The notes: generated by a model from the sequence alone, not told the origin. Numbered from the stretch's first letter, positions 1-7,127 are shown. The stretch is 30,396 bases of DNA from JAXDBM01 sp964460245 (GCA_964460245.1 CAYWTL010000023.1:1-30396), one strand, 5' to 3'. A program made the numbers and translations.

Positions 1-236
1 CCCTCGACCTGGCGGATCTTGTCCTTGTAGGAGATGGGCAGCGGAAAAATCAGGGAGATGGCGTTTCGCGTGACCAGGCGGGAGGCGGACGACGCTTCCA
101 CGCCGGCGTACCACGCGGCCACGACGGTGCGCAGGAGCCCGAAGGCGAGGATCGCGATCGTGATCCCCAGAATCGTCAGCCCGGTGCGGAGCTTGTGGCG
201 AAAGGCATTCCTAAAGAGAAGCTTCAGGATGAGCAT
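1..236 (-). CDS. ABC transporter permease, FtsX/MacB type (5' part only)
   Basis: N-terminal 78 or so residues of a membrane permease; the rest lies beyond base 1. The protein starts MLILKLLFRNAFRHK, then a hydrophobic segment (LTILGITIAILAFGLL, about residues 20-35) and a soluble stretch with VVAAWYAGVEASSASRLV. This is the usual opening of FtsX-fold permeases of MacB/LolC-type exporters: a short basic cytoplasmic N-terminus, TM1, then the periplasmic domain. The ATG at 236-234 overlaps the end of the upstream ATPase gene by 26 bases, which supports co-translation in one operon with the ATPase and the membrane-fusion adaptor. It would form the inner-membrane channel of the exporter. The substrate cannot be told from the sequence; lipoproteins, lipids, peptides or macrolides are all known for the family. 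Confidence 0.85.
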   Translation of the reverse strand, partial: MLILKLLFRNAFRHKLRTGLTILGITIAILAFGLLRTVVAAWYAGVEASSASRLVTRNAISLIFPLPISYKDKIRQVE

Positions 237-921
237 GGTTGAGGAACCCCTTTTCCAGGCGCCGGATGACCTGCGCCTTCTCCGCCGCGCGGGGGTCATG
301 GGTCACCATAATGATCGTCATGCGGGATTCCCGGTTCAGGCGGGTCATCAGCGACAGAATCTCTTCGGCCGAGACCCGGTCCAGGTCCCCGGTGGGCTCG
401 TCGGCCACCAGAATGGTCGGATCGGCAACCACCGCCCGGGCAATGGCCACCCGCTGCTGCTCCCCGCCCGAAAGCTGGCCGGGATAGTGGTCCATGCGAT
501 CGGCCAGGCCGACCAAACGGAGCGCCGTCTCCACGTGCTCCCGCCGCTCCCGGCCGGTGATCCGCGTCAGATGCAGGGGCAGCTCCACGTTTTCATGGGC
601 CGTCAGCACCGGAATGAGATTGTAGAACTGGAAGATGAACCCCACATGGGTGGCCCGCCATCGGGCCAGCTCCGTTTCGGAAAGGCCGGTGATCTCCGTG
701 CCGTCCACCCGGATGGAACCGCCATCGACCTTGTCGATGCCGGCAATGAGGTTCAGAAGCGTGCTCTTTCCCGACCCCGACGGGCCCATGAGCGCCACGA
801 ACTCGCCCCGCTCGATATCGAAGGTGATGTTCTCGAGGACGGGGACAATGTGATCCCCGCGGCGATAGGATTTTCTCAAGTCCCGGATTTCAACGATCGG
901 CGGTTCGCTGCCCATGATCAT
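211..921 (-). CDS. ABC transporter ATP-binding protein, LolD/MacB type
   Basis: A 236-residue nucleotide-binding subunit, the normal length for stand-alone LolD-type ATPases. Walker A GPSGSGKS lies at 46-53, the Q-loop at Q98, the ABC signature LSGGEQQR at 150-157 and Walker B ILVADE at 170-175, followed by PTGDLD and the H-loop in VTHDPRA. All catalytic motifs are intact. It powers the FtsX-type permease encoded next (26-base overlap). Its start ATG overlaps the stop of the adaptor gene by four bases (ATGA, 918-921), so the three subunits are translationally coupled. A second in-frame ATG two codons in is an equally possible start. Together with the adaptor this is a tripartite-type export system; no outer-membrane factor is in the window. 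Confidence 0.95.
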   Translation of the reverse strand: MIMGSEPPIVEIRDLRKSYRRGDHIVPVLENITFDIERGEFVALMGPSGSGKSTLLNLIAGIDKVDGGSIRVDGTEITGLSETELARWRATHVGFIFQFYNLIPVLTAHENVELPLHLTRITGRERREHVETALRLVGLADRMDHYPGQLSGGEQQRVAIARAVVADPTILVADEPTGDLDRVSAEEILSLMTRLNRESRMTIIMVTHDPRAAEKAQVIRRLEKGFLNHAHPEASL

Positions 922-2135
922 TTTTCCGCGATCTTGATGCGGGCGCCGTCCTTCAGCCGGTTGGGCTTGAGCACCACCCGGTCCCCCGCCTTCGCGCCGT
1001 CGAGAATTTCCACCATGTCGCCGAGCGCCTCCCCGGTCCTGACGGCGGTTTCCTTCACCCGGTCGTCCTGAACCACGAAGAGAACCCGGCTTCGGCTGCG
1101 TTCGGCCAGCGCCAAGCGATGAACGGCCGTGCGCGCCCGTTCCTCCTCCTCTTTCACGGGCCGGGAGAGGAAGGCGACCTTGGCGCTCATCTCCGGCAGG
1201 ATCCGGGGGTCCGGAAGGAGAAAGCGGACCTTGACCATGACGCTGGCCTTGCTGCGATCCGCCGTGGGCACGATCATGTGAATCATGCCGGGGAAACGGG
1301 TGTCGGGTATCGCATCGAGCTGGATTTCGCAGGGCTGTCCGGCCTGGATGAGGCCCAGATTGGATTCGGACACGTCGGCTTCGACCTGCAGCGAGCCCAT
1401 GTCGGCGATGGTCACCACCGCCGCTTTGGCATTGGTGGCCGCGCCGACCGGGGTCACGATGTCGCCGATATCGGCATTCTTGGTCAGGACGACGGCATCG
1501 AAAGGGGCGCGGATCAGTGCGTAATCGAAAGCCACCGAGGCTCCCTGAACGGCCGCCCGGCTCGCTTGAATGGCCGCTTCCGCCGCATCCACCGCTGCCC
1601 GGGCCCGCCGGTAGCGGGCCTCCGCATTATCGTATTCCGACTTCGAAACGATCTCGCGCTCCAGCAGGCGCCGGTTCCGCTCAAAGGTCAGCGTCGCGAA
1701 TGCGAGTTCCGCCCGGGCCTCCTCGAGTTTGGCCTCGGCGACCTTCCGGTTGGACACCGCCTGGTCCCGCGTCGCCAGCAGATCGTCGCTTTCCAGACGG
1801 GCGATGATTTGCCCCTTTCGAACCCGGCTGCCCTCTTCGACCATCAGCTCCACCAGGCGCCCGGTGACCTTGGAAGCCACCGCCGCCTTGCGCTGGGCCA
1901 CCACATAGCCGCTGGCGTTGAGCAGCGTGAACGCCTGGGAGGGATAAATCCGGGAGACCGTCACGACCTGCACCGGAACGGCGGGCCGGATCAGCCCCCC
2001 CAGGTAGAGGGCGGACAGGATCGCGACCAGGAGGACCGCCGACAAGGCCGCATAGATCCATCTTTTCCGATGCGCCGGGGGCTGCGCCTTGGCGGAGCGG
2101 TCAATCTTCAGTTTCGAAATGTCTTCATCAGCCAT
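918..2135 (-). CDS. HlyD/MacA-type periplasmic adaptor (membrane fusion protein)
   Basis: A 405-residue adaptor subunit of an ABC exporter. After a basic cytoplasmic N-terminus there is one membrane anchor (about residues 26-49). A first lipoyl half-motif follows, with SGYVVAQRKAAVASKVTGR and VEEGSRVRKGQIIARLES. Next is an alpha-helical hairpin (about 115-200, rich in Ala, Glu and Arg), the second lipoyl half (ALIRAPFDAVVLTKNADIGD), a beta-barrel and a C-terminal membrane-proximal domain (DRVVLKPNRLKDGARIKI). This layout is that of MacA/HlyD proteins, which bridge the inner-membrane pump to an outer-membrane channel. It is the first gene of the minus-strand operon and is coupled to the ATPase by an ATGA overlap. 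A promoter whose -35 lies inside a palindrome sits just upstream (2177-2213). Confidence 0.93.
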   Translation of the reverse strand: MADEDISKLKIDRSAKAQPPAHRKRWIYAALSAVLLVAILSALYLGGLIRPAVPVQVVTVSRIYPSQAFTLLNASGYVVAQRKAAVASKVTGRLVELMVEEGSRVRKGQIIARLESDDLLATRDQAVSNRKVAEAKLEEARAELAFATLTFERNRRLLEREIVSKSEYDNAEARYRRARAAVDAAEAAIQASRAAVQGASVAFDYALIRAPFDAVVLTKNADIGDIVTPVGAATNAKAAVVTIADMGSLQVEADVSESNLGLIQAGQPCEIQLDAIPDTRFPGMIHMIVPTADRSKASVMVKVRFLLPDPRILPEMSAKVAFLSRPVKEEEERARTAVHRLALAERSRSRVLFVVQDDRVKETAVRTGEALGDMVEILDGAKAGDRVVLKPNRLKDGARIKIAEK

Positions 2136-2176
2136 AAGTTCCGTCGCTTTCCCGCCGATTCACGGCAACGGCGGCG

Positions 2177-2205
2177 ATTTTCATCGATTGCGGTCGATTT
2201 GTCAA
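2177..2205 (-). promoter_or_regulatory. Predicted sigma-70 promoter of the exporter operon
   Basis: On the minus strand a perfect -35 TTGACA (2205-2200) is followed after 17 bases by GAAAAT (2182-2177, 4/6 match to TATAAT). Predicted transcription start is near 2170, leaving a leader of about 35 bases to the adaptor ATG. Prediction from consensus only. Confidence 0.55.
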
Positions 2206-2213
2206 AACAAATC
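2196..2213. promoter_or_regulatory. Operator-like palindrome over the exporter -35 box
   Basis: GATTTGT-CAAA-ACAAATC is a perfect 7-base inverted repeat with a 4-base centre, and it contains the whole predicted -35 hexamer of the exporter operon. Perfect short palindromes in this position are typical of TetR- or MarR-type repressor sites on efflux genes. No regulator gene is visible next to it, so the binding protein is unknown. Confidence 0.4.
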
Positions 2214-2256
2214 TCATCGGCAAACCAACATCACACCACACCGGAATTTTATCACA

Positions 2257-2285
2257 TTGACACGGAATGCCGTTCATACTAGTCT
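2257..2285 (+). promoter_or_regulatory. Predicted promoter for the unknown gene and rnk
   Basis: Perfect TTGACA at 2257-2262, 17-base spacer, and a weak -10 TAGTCT at 2280-2285. The upstream candidate ATG at 2267 would fall inside this promoter, which argues for the downstream ATG at 2315. Confidence 0.4.
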
Positions 2286-2314
2286 CTTTCGACATCAAGC
2301 GAGGGGTCAGCGGA

Positions 2315-2746
2315 ATGGCGGCTTATCAGCGGCAAAAAATCACAAGCGAAGAAGCGCCGCGGGCGGGAGGAGATCGCAATGTTTTCGAATCCTCCGTAAA
2401 CCGCCGCGGGGTGCGGTTCCAGCAGGGACGCGAATCATCCGGAACCGATTCGGACGGCCGATGGTACTACCTCCTCGGCGTTGCGGATCGGATATCGGCG
2501 ATCCGTCGCGAGGACTGCCGGGACCCGGATTGGATGTTCGATCAGATTGCGTCGAACCTGGTTGGCCTGGGCGAGGTCTTCCCCAAGGAAAGCGACCCGG
2601 TTTCCGATCTTCAGGGATATGCGGTTCGTCGTTTCTCCCGGGAAATCCTTCGCGCAATCCGCTCGGCGTTCTTGACGAAAGAAGAAAGCGATCGGGCCGG
2701 GGCGGCAACGACAGCGACCGATGGAATGGAGGTGAAAGCGCCATGA
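2315..2746 (+). CDS. Hypothetical protein coupled to rnk
   Basis: A 143-residue protein of no family I recognise. It has no signal peptide or membrane segment; the N-terminal 40 residues are polar and probably disordered. The middle has a more structured look (GRWYYLLGVADRISAIRRED, then WMFDQIASNLVGLGEVFP) and the rest is helical (FSREILRAIRSAFLTKEES). The ATG at 2315 is preferred because GAGGGG lies 8 bases upstream, and the longer version (ATG at 2267) would start inside a predicted promoter. The gene ends in an ATGA overlap with rnk (2743-2746), which is the best evidence that it is translated. It may work with or simply be co-expressed with Rnk; no function is assigned. Confidence 0.55.
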   Translation: MAAYQRQKITSEEAPRAGGDRNVFESSVNRRGVRFQQGRESSGTDSDGRWYYLLGVADRISAIRREDCRDPDWMFDQIASNLVGLGEVFPKESDPVSDLQGYAVRRFSREILRAIRSAFLTKEESDRAGAATTATDGMEVKAP

Positions 2747-3150
2747 AGCGTCCCAAAACCATATACATCACGGAGAGAGACTGGGATCGCCTGGAGCGGA
2801 TGGTGTCGGGCGCGGGAAAAGCGCCCAACATTGCAAAATTGAGGAACGAACTCGATCAGGCCACCGTGGTGCCCTCCGAGAAGATCCCTTCCGACGTGGT
2901 CACCATGAACTCCCGCATCGCATTCGAGGAAATGGAAACCGGGGAAAAATCCGAAATCACCCTCGTGTACCCGTCCGATGCGGATGTGAACCGCCGGAGA
3001 ATTTCCATCCTCGCGCCGGTCGGCGCCGCGCTCATCGGTTTGAGAGTGGGCGACGAGATCGAGTGGCCCCTTCCCTCGGGGAAAACCAGAACATACAAAA
3101 TCATCTCCGTCCTTTTCCAGCCCGAAGCGGAGGGTCGTTACGATCTCTGA
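2743..3150 (+). CDS. rnk: Regulator of nucleoside diphosphate kinase (Rnk), GreA/GreB C-terminal fold
   Basis: A 135-residue protein, the same length as E. coli Rnk (about 136). It shows the family blocks SDVVTMNSRIAFEEM, LVYPSDAD, ISILAPVGAALIGLRVGDEI and the closing FQPEAEGRYDL. The N-terminal 45 residues (MKRPKTIYITERDWDRLE) form the short coiled-coil typical of Rnk, and the rest is the FKBP-like domain shared with GreA/GreB. Rnk proteins bind RNA polymerase near the secondary channel and in Pseudomonas and E. coli influence nucleoside diphosphate kinase levels. The start is fixed by the strong Shine-Dalgarno GGAGGTGA at 2728-2735 and by the ATGA overlap with the preceding gene. A hairpin follows at 3185-3217. 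Confidence 0.93.
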   Translation: MKRPKTIYITERDWDRLERMVSGAGKAPNIAKLRNELDQATVVPSEKIPSDVVTMNSRIAFEEMETGEKSEITLVYPSDADVNRRRISILAPVGAALIGLRVGDEIEWPLPSGKTRTYKIISVLFQPEAEGRYDL

Positions 3151-3184
3151 GGCAACGGGCTGCTCCTTCCATCCTCATCTTCCC

Positions 3185-3217
3185 GGCGCTTCTGTGATCG
3201 ATCGTCACAGAGGCGCC
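3185..3217. terminator. Strong hairpin downstream of rnk (no U-tract)
   Basis: GGCGCTTCTGTGA and TCACAGAGGCGCC form a 13-base stem with one G-U wobble around a 7-base loop, starting 34 bases after the rnk stop. No T-run follows, so it may be a 3'-end-protecting hairpin or part of a factor-dependent terminator rather than an intrinsic one. Confidence 0.45.
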
Positions 3218-3293
3218 GCCTCATGAGACCTGCCCGGAAGCGCATCCGGCCGACGGTCATACGACAACGGCCAAAAATCGCATTAAAAAACGC

Positions 3294-3322
3294 TTGACAA
3301 TAATTCGTTCGACTATTATTAG
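3294..3322 (+). promoter_or_regulatory. Predicted promoter of the EF-G gene
   Basis: TTGACA (perfect) at 3294-3299, 17-base spacer, then TATTAG at 3317-3322 (4/6), in an AT-rich pocket. Predicted start near 3329, giving a leader of about 95 bases to the EF-G ATG at 3424. Confidence 0.6.
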
Positions 3323-3347
3323 ATAAAGTTTACTGCGATACCTGTTT

Positions 3348-3403
3348 ATGGTGAATCCTCCATTCGGTATGATGCATTCCAGATGAGGGATTTTTTATTT
3401 TTT
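3348..3403 (+). promoter_or_regulatory. Attenuator-like stem and U-tract in the EF-G leader, with a 12-codon mini-ORF
   Basis: Bases 3354-3363 pair with 3383-3392 (AATCCTCCAT against ATGAGGGATT: 8 Watson-Crick pairs, one G-U, one C-A mismatch). The stem runs straight into TTTTTTATTTTTT (3391-3403). An ORF of 12 codons, ATG 3348 to TGA 3384-3386, spans the left arm and loop and encodes MVNPPFGMMHSR; it has no clear Shine-Dalgarno. The layout resembles a leader-peptide attenuator, but the loop is large and the stem modest, so it is a hypothesis. Confidence 0.35.
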
Positions 3404-3423
3404 GAGGCAAAGGGAAAGGCGTC

Positions 3424-5511
3424 ATGAAAAACGACATTCGGAAAGTCAGAAACATCGGAATCAGCGCCCATATCGACTCGGGCAAGACCACGCTGACCGA
3501 GCGGATTCTCTACTTCACGAAACGCATCCATGCCATTCATGAAGTCAAGGGAAAGGACGGCGTCGGCGCGACCATGGATTCCATGGAGCTGGAAAAGGAG
3601 CGCGGCATTACCATCGCCTCGGCGGCCACCTTCTGCGAATGGAAGAACCATGAGATCAATATCATCGATACGCCCGGCCATGTGGATTTCACCATCGAGG
3701 TGGAACGGTCGCTCCGGGTGCTCGACGGCGCCATCCTCGTGCTCTGCGCGGTCGGCGGCGTCCAGTCCCAGTCCATCACCGTGGACCAGCAGATGAAGCG
3801 CTACAAGGTCCCCTGCATCGCATTCATCAACAAATGCGACCGCAGCGGCGCCGATCCCGGCCGCGTCATCGGCCAGCTCCGCTCGAAACTGGGCCACAAT
3901 GCCGTGGCGATGCAGATGCCGATCGGTCTGGAGACGGATCTGCAGGGGGTGATCGATCTGGTGGCCATGAAGGCCCTCTATTTCGACGGCGACAGCGGCG
4001 AGATCGTCCGGAGCGGAGAAATCCCGGAAAGCCTCCTGGCCGAGGCCAGGTCAAAGCGTGAGGAGCTGATCGACGCCGCCTCCATGTTTTCGGACGAGCT
4101 GACGGAAGCGATCCTCGAAGAGCGGGAAATTCCGGATCAGGTGATCCTGGACGCGGTCCGCAGGGGAACGCTGAAGCGTGAACTCACCCCCGTCTTCATG
4201 GGCTCCGCGTACAAGAATAAAGGCGTCCAGCCCCTGCTGGACGCCGTGAACCGGATCCTCCCCTGCCCCGCCGACGTGCAGAACGAGGCGCTCGACAGGG
4301 ACAACAACGAAGCTCCGGTGCTGCTGGCCAGCGACCCGTCCAAGCCGATTGTGGCGCTGGCCTTCAAGCTGGAGGACGGCCCCTACGGGCAGCTAACCTA
4401 CATCCGGGTCTATCAGGGAACCCTGGCCCGCGGGACCACGATCGTGAACGCCCGGAACGGCAAAAAGGTCAAGGTCGGCCGGGTCGTGCGCATGCATGCC
4501 GACCAGATGGAGGATATCGACGCCATCCCCACCGGCTACATCGGCGCGCTTTTCGGCATCGAATGCTCCTCCGGCGACACCTTCATCTCGCCGGGCATCA
4601 ACCTGACCATGACCTCCATGTTCGTCCCGGACCCGGTGATATCGCTGGCCATCACACCCAAGGACAACAAGGCGCAGATCAACATGTCCAAGGCCCTGAA
4701 CCGCTTCACCAAGGAGGATCCGACCTTCCGGACCCACCTGGATCAGGAGACGGGGGAAACGATCATCGAGGGCATGGGCGAACTGCACCTGGAAGTCTAC
4801 GTGGAGCGGATGAAGCGGGAATACAGCGCCGAGGTGGCCACGGGCAACCCCCGCGTCGCGTACCGAGAGACCATTACCCAGCGGGCGGACTTCAACTATA
4901 CCCACAAGAAGCAGACCGGCGGCGCCGGACAGTACGGCCGGGTGGCCGGATACATCGAGCCGGTCGCGGACGCCGATTTCGTCTTCGAAAACGACGTCAC
5001 GGGCGGGAACATCCCCACTCAGTACATCCCCGCCGTGGAGAAGGGCTTCCGCCAGTGCCTGGCCAAGGGGCCGAAAATGGAGTTTCCCGTCACGGGCGTC
5101 AGGATCGTCATCAACGACGGGGCCTCCCACGCCGTGGATTCGTCCGACATGGCCTTCCAGGCCGCCGCGCGCGGCGCCTTCAAGGATGGCTACCTGAGGG
5201 CCAGGCCGGTCATCCACGAACCGATCATGAAAGTGGTCGTGGAGACGCCCACGGAATTCCAGGGGGCGGTGATGGGCCTTCTGAACCAGCGCCGCGGCAT
5301 GATCGTGGGCGCCCAGGACGAGGGTCCCATGTGCGTCGTGGAATCTCAAGTCCCGCTGGCGGAGATGTTCGGTTTTTCGACGGTCCTGCGATCGGCGACC
5401 CAGGGCAAAGCCCAGTTCACCATGGAATTCGCCCTCTACCGGCAGGTGCCGCAGTCCATCTCGGAAAAGATCGCCGAAGAAGCGGCCCAGCGGAAGAAAA
5501 GCGCCGCCTGA
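3424..5511 (+). CDS. fusA: Elongation factor G, mitochondrial/spd-EFG1-like type
   Basis: A full-length 695-residue translational GTPase that drives tRNA-mRNA translocation on the ribosome. G1 AHIDSGKT is at 15-22, the switch-I RGIT at 60-63, G3 DTPGH at 82-86 and the G4 motif NKCD at 136-139, followed by domains II to V (KQTGGAGQYGRV in domain IV). The stretch around residues 51-63 reads MDSMELEKERGIT, where canonical bacterial EF-G has a DWMEQEQERGIT-type sequence. That, with KNKGVQPLLDAV and ASHAVDSSDMAFQ, places it near the EF-G1 of mitochondria and the 'spd' EF-Gs of spirochaetes, planctomycetes and deltaproteobacteria. The gene stands alone, away from rpsL, rpsG and tuf. It has its own promoter and a structured leader, and a KaiC-like ATPase gene follows 63 bases on. 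Confidence 0.95.
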   Translation: MKNDIRKVRNIGISAHIDSGKTTLTERILYFTKRIHAIHEVKGKDGVGATMDSMELEKERGITIASAATFCEWKNHEINIIDTPGHVDFTIEVERSLRVLDGAILVLCAVGGVQSQSITVDQQMKRYKVPCIAFINKCDRSGADPGRVIGQLRSKLGHNAVAMQMPIGLETDLQGVIDLVAMKALYFDGDSGEIVRSGEIPESLLAEARSKREELIDAASMFSDELTEAILEEREIPDQVILDAVRRGTLKRELTPVFMGSAYKNKGVQPLLDAVNRILPCPADVQNEALDRDNNEAPVLLASDPSKPIVALAFKLEDGPYGQLTYIRVYQGTLARGTTIVNARNGKKVKVGRVVRMHADQMEDIDAIPTGYIGALFGIECSSGDTFISPGINLTMTSMFVPDPVISLAITPKDNKAQINMSKALNRFTKEDPTFRTHLDQETGETIIEGMGELHLEVYVERMKREYSAEVATGNPRVAYRETITQRADFNYTHKKQTGGAGQYGRVAGYIEPVADADFVFENDVTGGNIPTQYIPAVEKGFRQCLAKGPKMEFPVTGVRIVINDGASHAVDSSDMAFQAAARGAFKDGYLRARPVIHEPIMKVVVETPTEFQGAVMGLLNQRRGMIVGAQDEGPMCVVESQVPLAEMFGFSTVLRSATQGKAQFTMEFALYRQVPQSISEKIAEEAAQRKKSAA

Positions 5512-5574
5512 AACACGGCCCCGGCCCTCGCACCGGGAAACGCAACGATCTACAACCATTCAAAGGACGGACAG

Positions 5575-6282
5575 ATGACCATGCTCAAGAAAGATCTGAT
5601 TCTTCGCAATCCTTTAAGGAATGTGGGCTCCGGGACGGATGACGTCATTCCGGAGGGCGGCTTCGGCGCCGTTCTGGCCTATGCCGGCGTCGGCAAGACG
5701 GCGCTTCTGGTGCAGCTCGCGCTCAATGCCATGCTGAGGAACCGGAACGTTCTTCACATCAGCCTTCACGATCCGGTCGGAAAGGTCGGCATCTGGTACC
5801 AGGAACTCTTCCATCACCTGGCGAGCTTCGCACAGGTGCAGCAGGCCAATCAACTCTGGGAGACCATCCTGCCGAACCGTCTGATCATGACGTTCAAGGT
5901 CGACGGCTTCAGCGTGCCCCGCCTGGAGGAACGCCTGACGGACCTGATGGCGCAGAACATCTTTCATCCGCGGATGATCATCATGGACGGCCTGCGCTTC
6001 GACGAATCGGGCCGGCAGCCGCTTTGCGATCTGAAGGCGCTCGCCGCCCGGCAGGGATTGCGCATCTGGTTCACCGTTCACACCCACCGTCATGAACAGC
6101 CCGGCCCCGACGGCCTGCCGGTTCAGCTTCTGCACGTGGCCGATCTGTTCGATGTCGCCCTCGAACTCCGCCCCAAGGGATCGGAAATCCACATTCGGCC
6201 GCTGAAGGGGGGAAACGCAACCGCGGGCGAGGCTCCCCTCCTCCTCGATCCTTCAACCATGCTGATCAGGGACAACGGCTGA
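5575..6282 (+). CDS. RecA/KaiC-like P-loop ATPase, function unknown
   Basis: A 235-residue soluble protein with one RecA-fold domain. The Walker A motif AYAGVGKT is at 35-42, and a Walker B strand RMIIMDG ends in D138. A later strand reads GLRIWFTVHTHRHE, where KaiC/RadA-type proteins carry a sensor motif. The N-terminus (NVGSGTDDVIPEGGFGAVLAYAG) resembles the GGL-P-GG lead-in of KaiC/circadian-clock ATPases. It lacks a helicase, DnaB-linker or DNA-binding extension. The gene follows EF-G after 63 bases and ends at a strong terminator (6352-6391), so the two are probably one transcript. The start at 5575 has AAAGGA about 8 bases upstream; ATG two codons later is also possible. The role is unknown; a link to translation is only suggested by position. 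Confidence 0.75.
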   Translation: MTMLKKDLILRNPLRNVGSGTDDVIPEGGFGAVLAYAGVGKTALLVQLALNAMLRNRNVLHISLHDPVGKVGIWYQELFHHLASFAQVQQANQLWETILPNRLIMTFKVDGFSVPRLEERLTDLMAQNIFHPRMIIMDGLRFDESGRQPLCDLKALAARQGLRIWFTVHTHRHEQPGPDGLPVQLLHVADLFDVALELRPKGSEIHIRPLKGGNATAGEAPLLLDPSTMLIRDNG

Positions 6283-6351
6283 GGCCTGTCACGGCTTGAA
6301 TCTGCAAAGCTTGACGTCCGGGGGCTCCGATTCACAATCGTACAAGAGCAG

Positions 6352-6391
6352 GCGGCCGCTGCCGGAAGCATTCGACAGCGGCCGCTTTTTT
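6352..6391 (+). terminator. Rho-independent terminator after the EF-G/ATPase operon
   Basis: GCGGCCGCTG (6352-6361) and CAGCGGCCGC (6376-6385) form a perfect 10-base GC-rich stem with a 14-base loop, followed directly by six T residues. Confidence 0.9.
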
Positions 6392-6395
6392 ATGC

Positions 6396-6432
6396 ATATT
6401 ATCTTGTTTCATTTTTGTAGATAATATTGTAT
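6396..6432 (+). promoter_or_regulatory. Operator-like palindrome and promoter region of the toxin-antitoxin operon
   Basis: ATATTATCT (6396-6404) and AGATAATAT (6419-6427) are perfect inverted repeats 14 bases apart in AT-rich DNA. A possible -35 TTGTTT (6404-6409) and -10 TTGTAT (6427-6432) with a 17-base spacer interleave with it. Ribbon-helix-helix antitoxins usually repress their own operon by binding such repeats, so this is the likely autoregulatory site. Confidence 0.5.
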
Positions 6433-6464
6433 CCTCTATTTGACACTTTTTGAGGAGATCGAAT

Positions 6465-6710
6465 ATGCCCTCCACCACCATCAGAATCAGCGAATCGACG
6501 CGCCGGATGCTCGGCGAACTGGCCCGGCAGGATGGCAAGTCCCTGCAGTCGGTCCTTGATCGAGCTATCGAGACCTACCGCCGCCAGCGTTTCCTGGAAG
6601 GCCTGCACAATGATTTTAAGGCTTTGCGAAGCGATCCCGAAGCCTGGCGGACGGAAAAAGAGGAAAGAGCCGCCTGGGATGCCGCTCTCGCAGACGGTGA
6701 AAAATCATGA
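6465..6710 (+). CDS. MazE-like ribbon-helix-helix antitoxin
   Basis: An 81-residue antitoxin. The first 45 residues fit a ribbon-helix-helix DNA-binding fold: strand STTIRISES, then helices TRRMLGELARQDGKSLQSVL and DRAIETYRRQRF. The acidic, Trp-containing tail (SDPEAWRTEKEERAAWDAAL) is the kind of segment that wraps the MazF toxin. The start at ATG 6465 is set by GAGGAG about 8 bases upstream; a TTG 15 bases earlier is in frame but has no ribosome site. It overlaps the toxin gene by four bases (ATGA, 6707-6710), the classic antitoxin-first arrangement. It should neutralise the toxin and repress the operon through the palindrome at 6396-6427. Confidence 0.9.
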   Translation: MPSTTIRISESTRRMLGELARQDGKSLQSVLDRAIETYRRQRFLEGLHNDFKALRSDPEAWRTEKEERAAWDAALADGEKS

Positions 6711-7054
6711 CGGCGAAAGGACCCGCCCGCGGGGAAATCTGGCTGGCCGACCTGAATCCCGTTCGGGGTCACGAACAGGCCGGAAAAAGGCCCTGTCTCA
6801 TCGTCTCCGTCGATCTGTTCAATCAGAGCCCGGCGGGGCTGGTGATCGTTCTGCCCATATCCGCCAAAGACAAGGGAATCCGGACCCACGTGCAGATCGA
6901 TCCCCCCGAGGCCGGGACCCGGGAAACCTGCTTCATCAAATGCGAGGATGTCCGCTCCATTTCCACGGAAAGACTGATCCGCCGCTGGGGATACGTGTCT
7001 TCCGGCACGGTGCAGGCGGTGGAGGACCGGCTCCGCATCCTGCTGGGGTTGTGA
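6707..7054 (+). CDS. mazF: MazF/PemK-family endoribonuclease toxin
   Basis: A 115-residue toxin of normal MazF length. It opens with the family signature RGEIWLADLNPVRGHEQAGKRPCLIVS (shown here in pieces: RGEIWLADLNP, then GKRPCLIVS at about 27-35). The strand LVIVLPISAKDKGIRTHV follows, and then the conserved CEDVRSISTERL. MazF toxins cleave single-stranded RNA at short motifs and stop translation; the catalytic Arg and Ser/Thr candidates (R27-type Arg in GKRP and the Ser in PIS) are present, so it looks active. The gene is translationally coupled to the antitoxin. The cleavage motif cannot be read from sequence. Confidence 0.93.
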   Translation: MTAKGPARGEIWLADLNPVRGHEQAGKRPCLIVSVDLFNQSPAGLVIVLPISAKDKGIRTHVQIDPPEAGTRETCFIKCEDVRSISTERLIRRWGYVSSGTVQAVEDRLRILLGL

Positions 7055-7127
7055 CGGACCGCTGCATTTTGCGTCTGACGAATTCGAATGGATCGCAAGG
7101 AATACGCCCGCCTCTTCTAAACCACAC

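Noticed and set aside
2267..2314. Earlier ATG (2267) for the gene before rnk
   Set aside because: It lies inside a predicted promoter (TTGACA at 2257) and lacks a ribosome site, while ATG 2315 has GAGGGG at good spacing.
4393..5559. 388-codon minus-strand frame opposite EF-G
   Set aside because: Antisense shadow; His/Arg/Gly-rich, no motif, and EF-G is certain.
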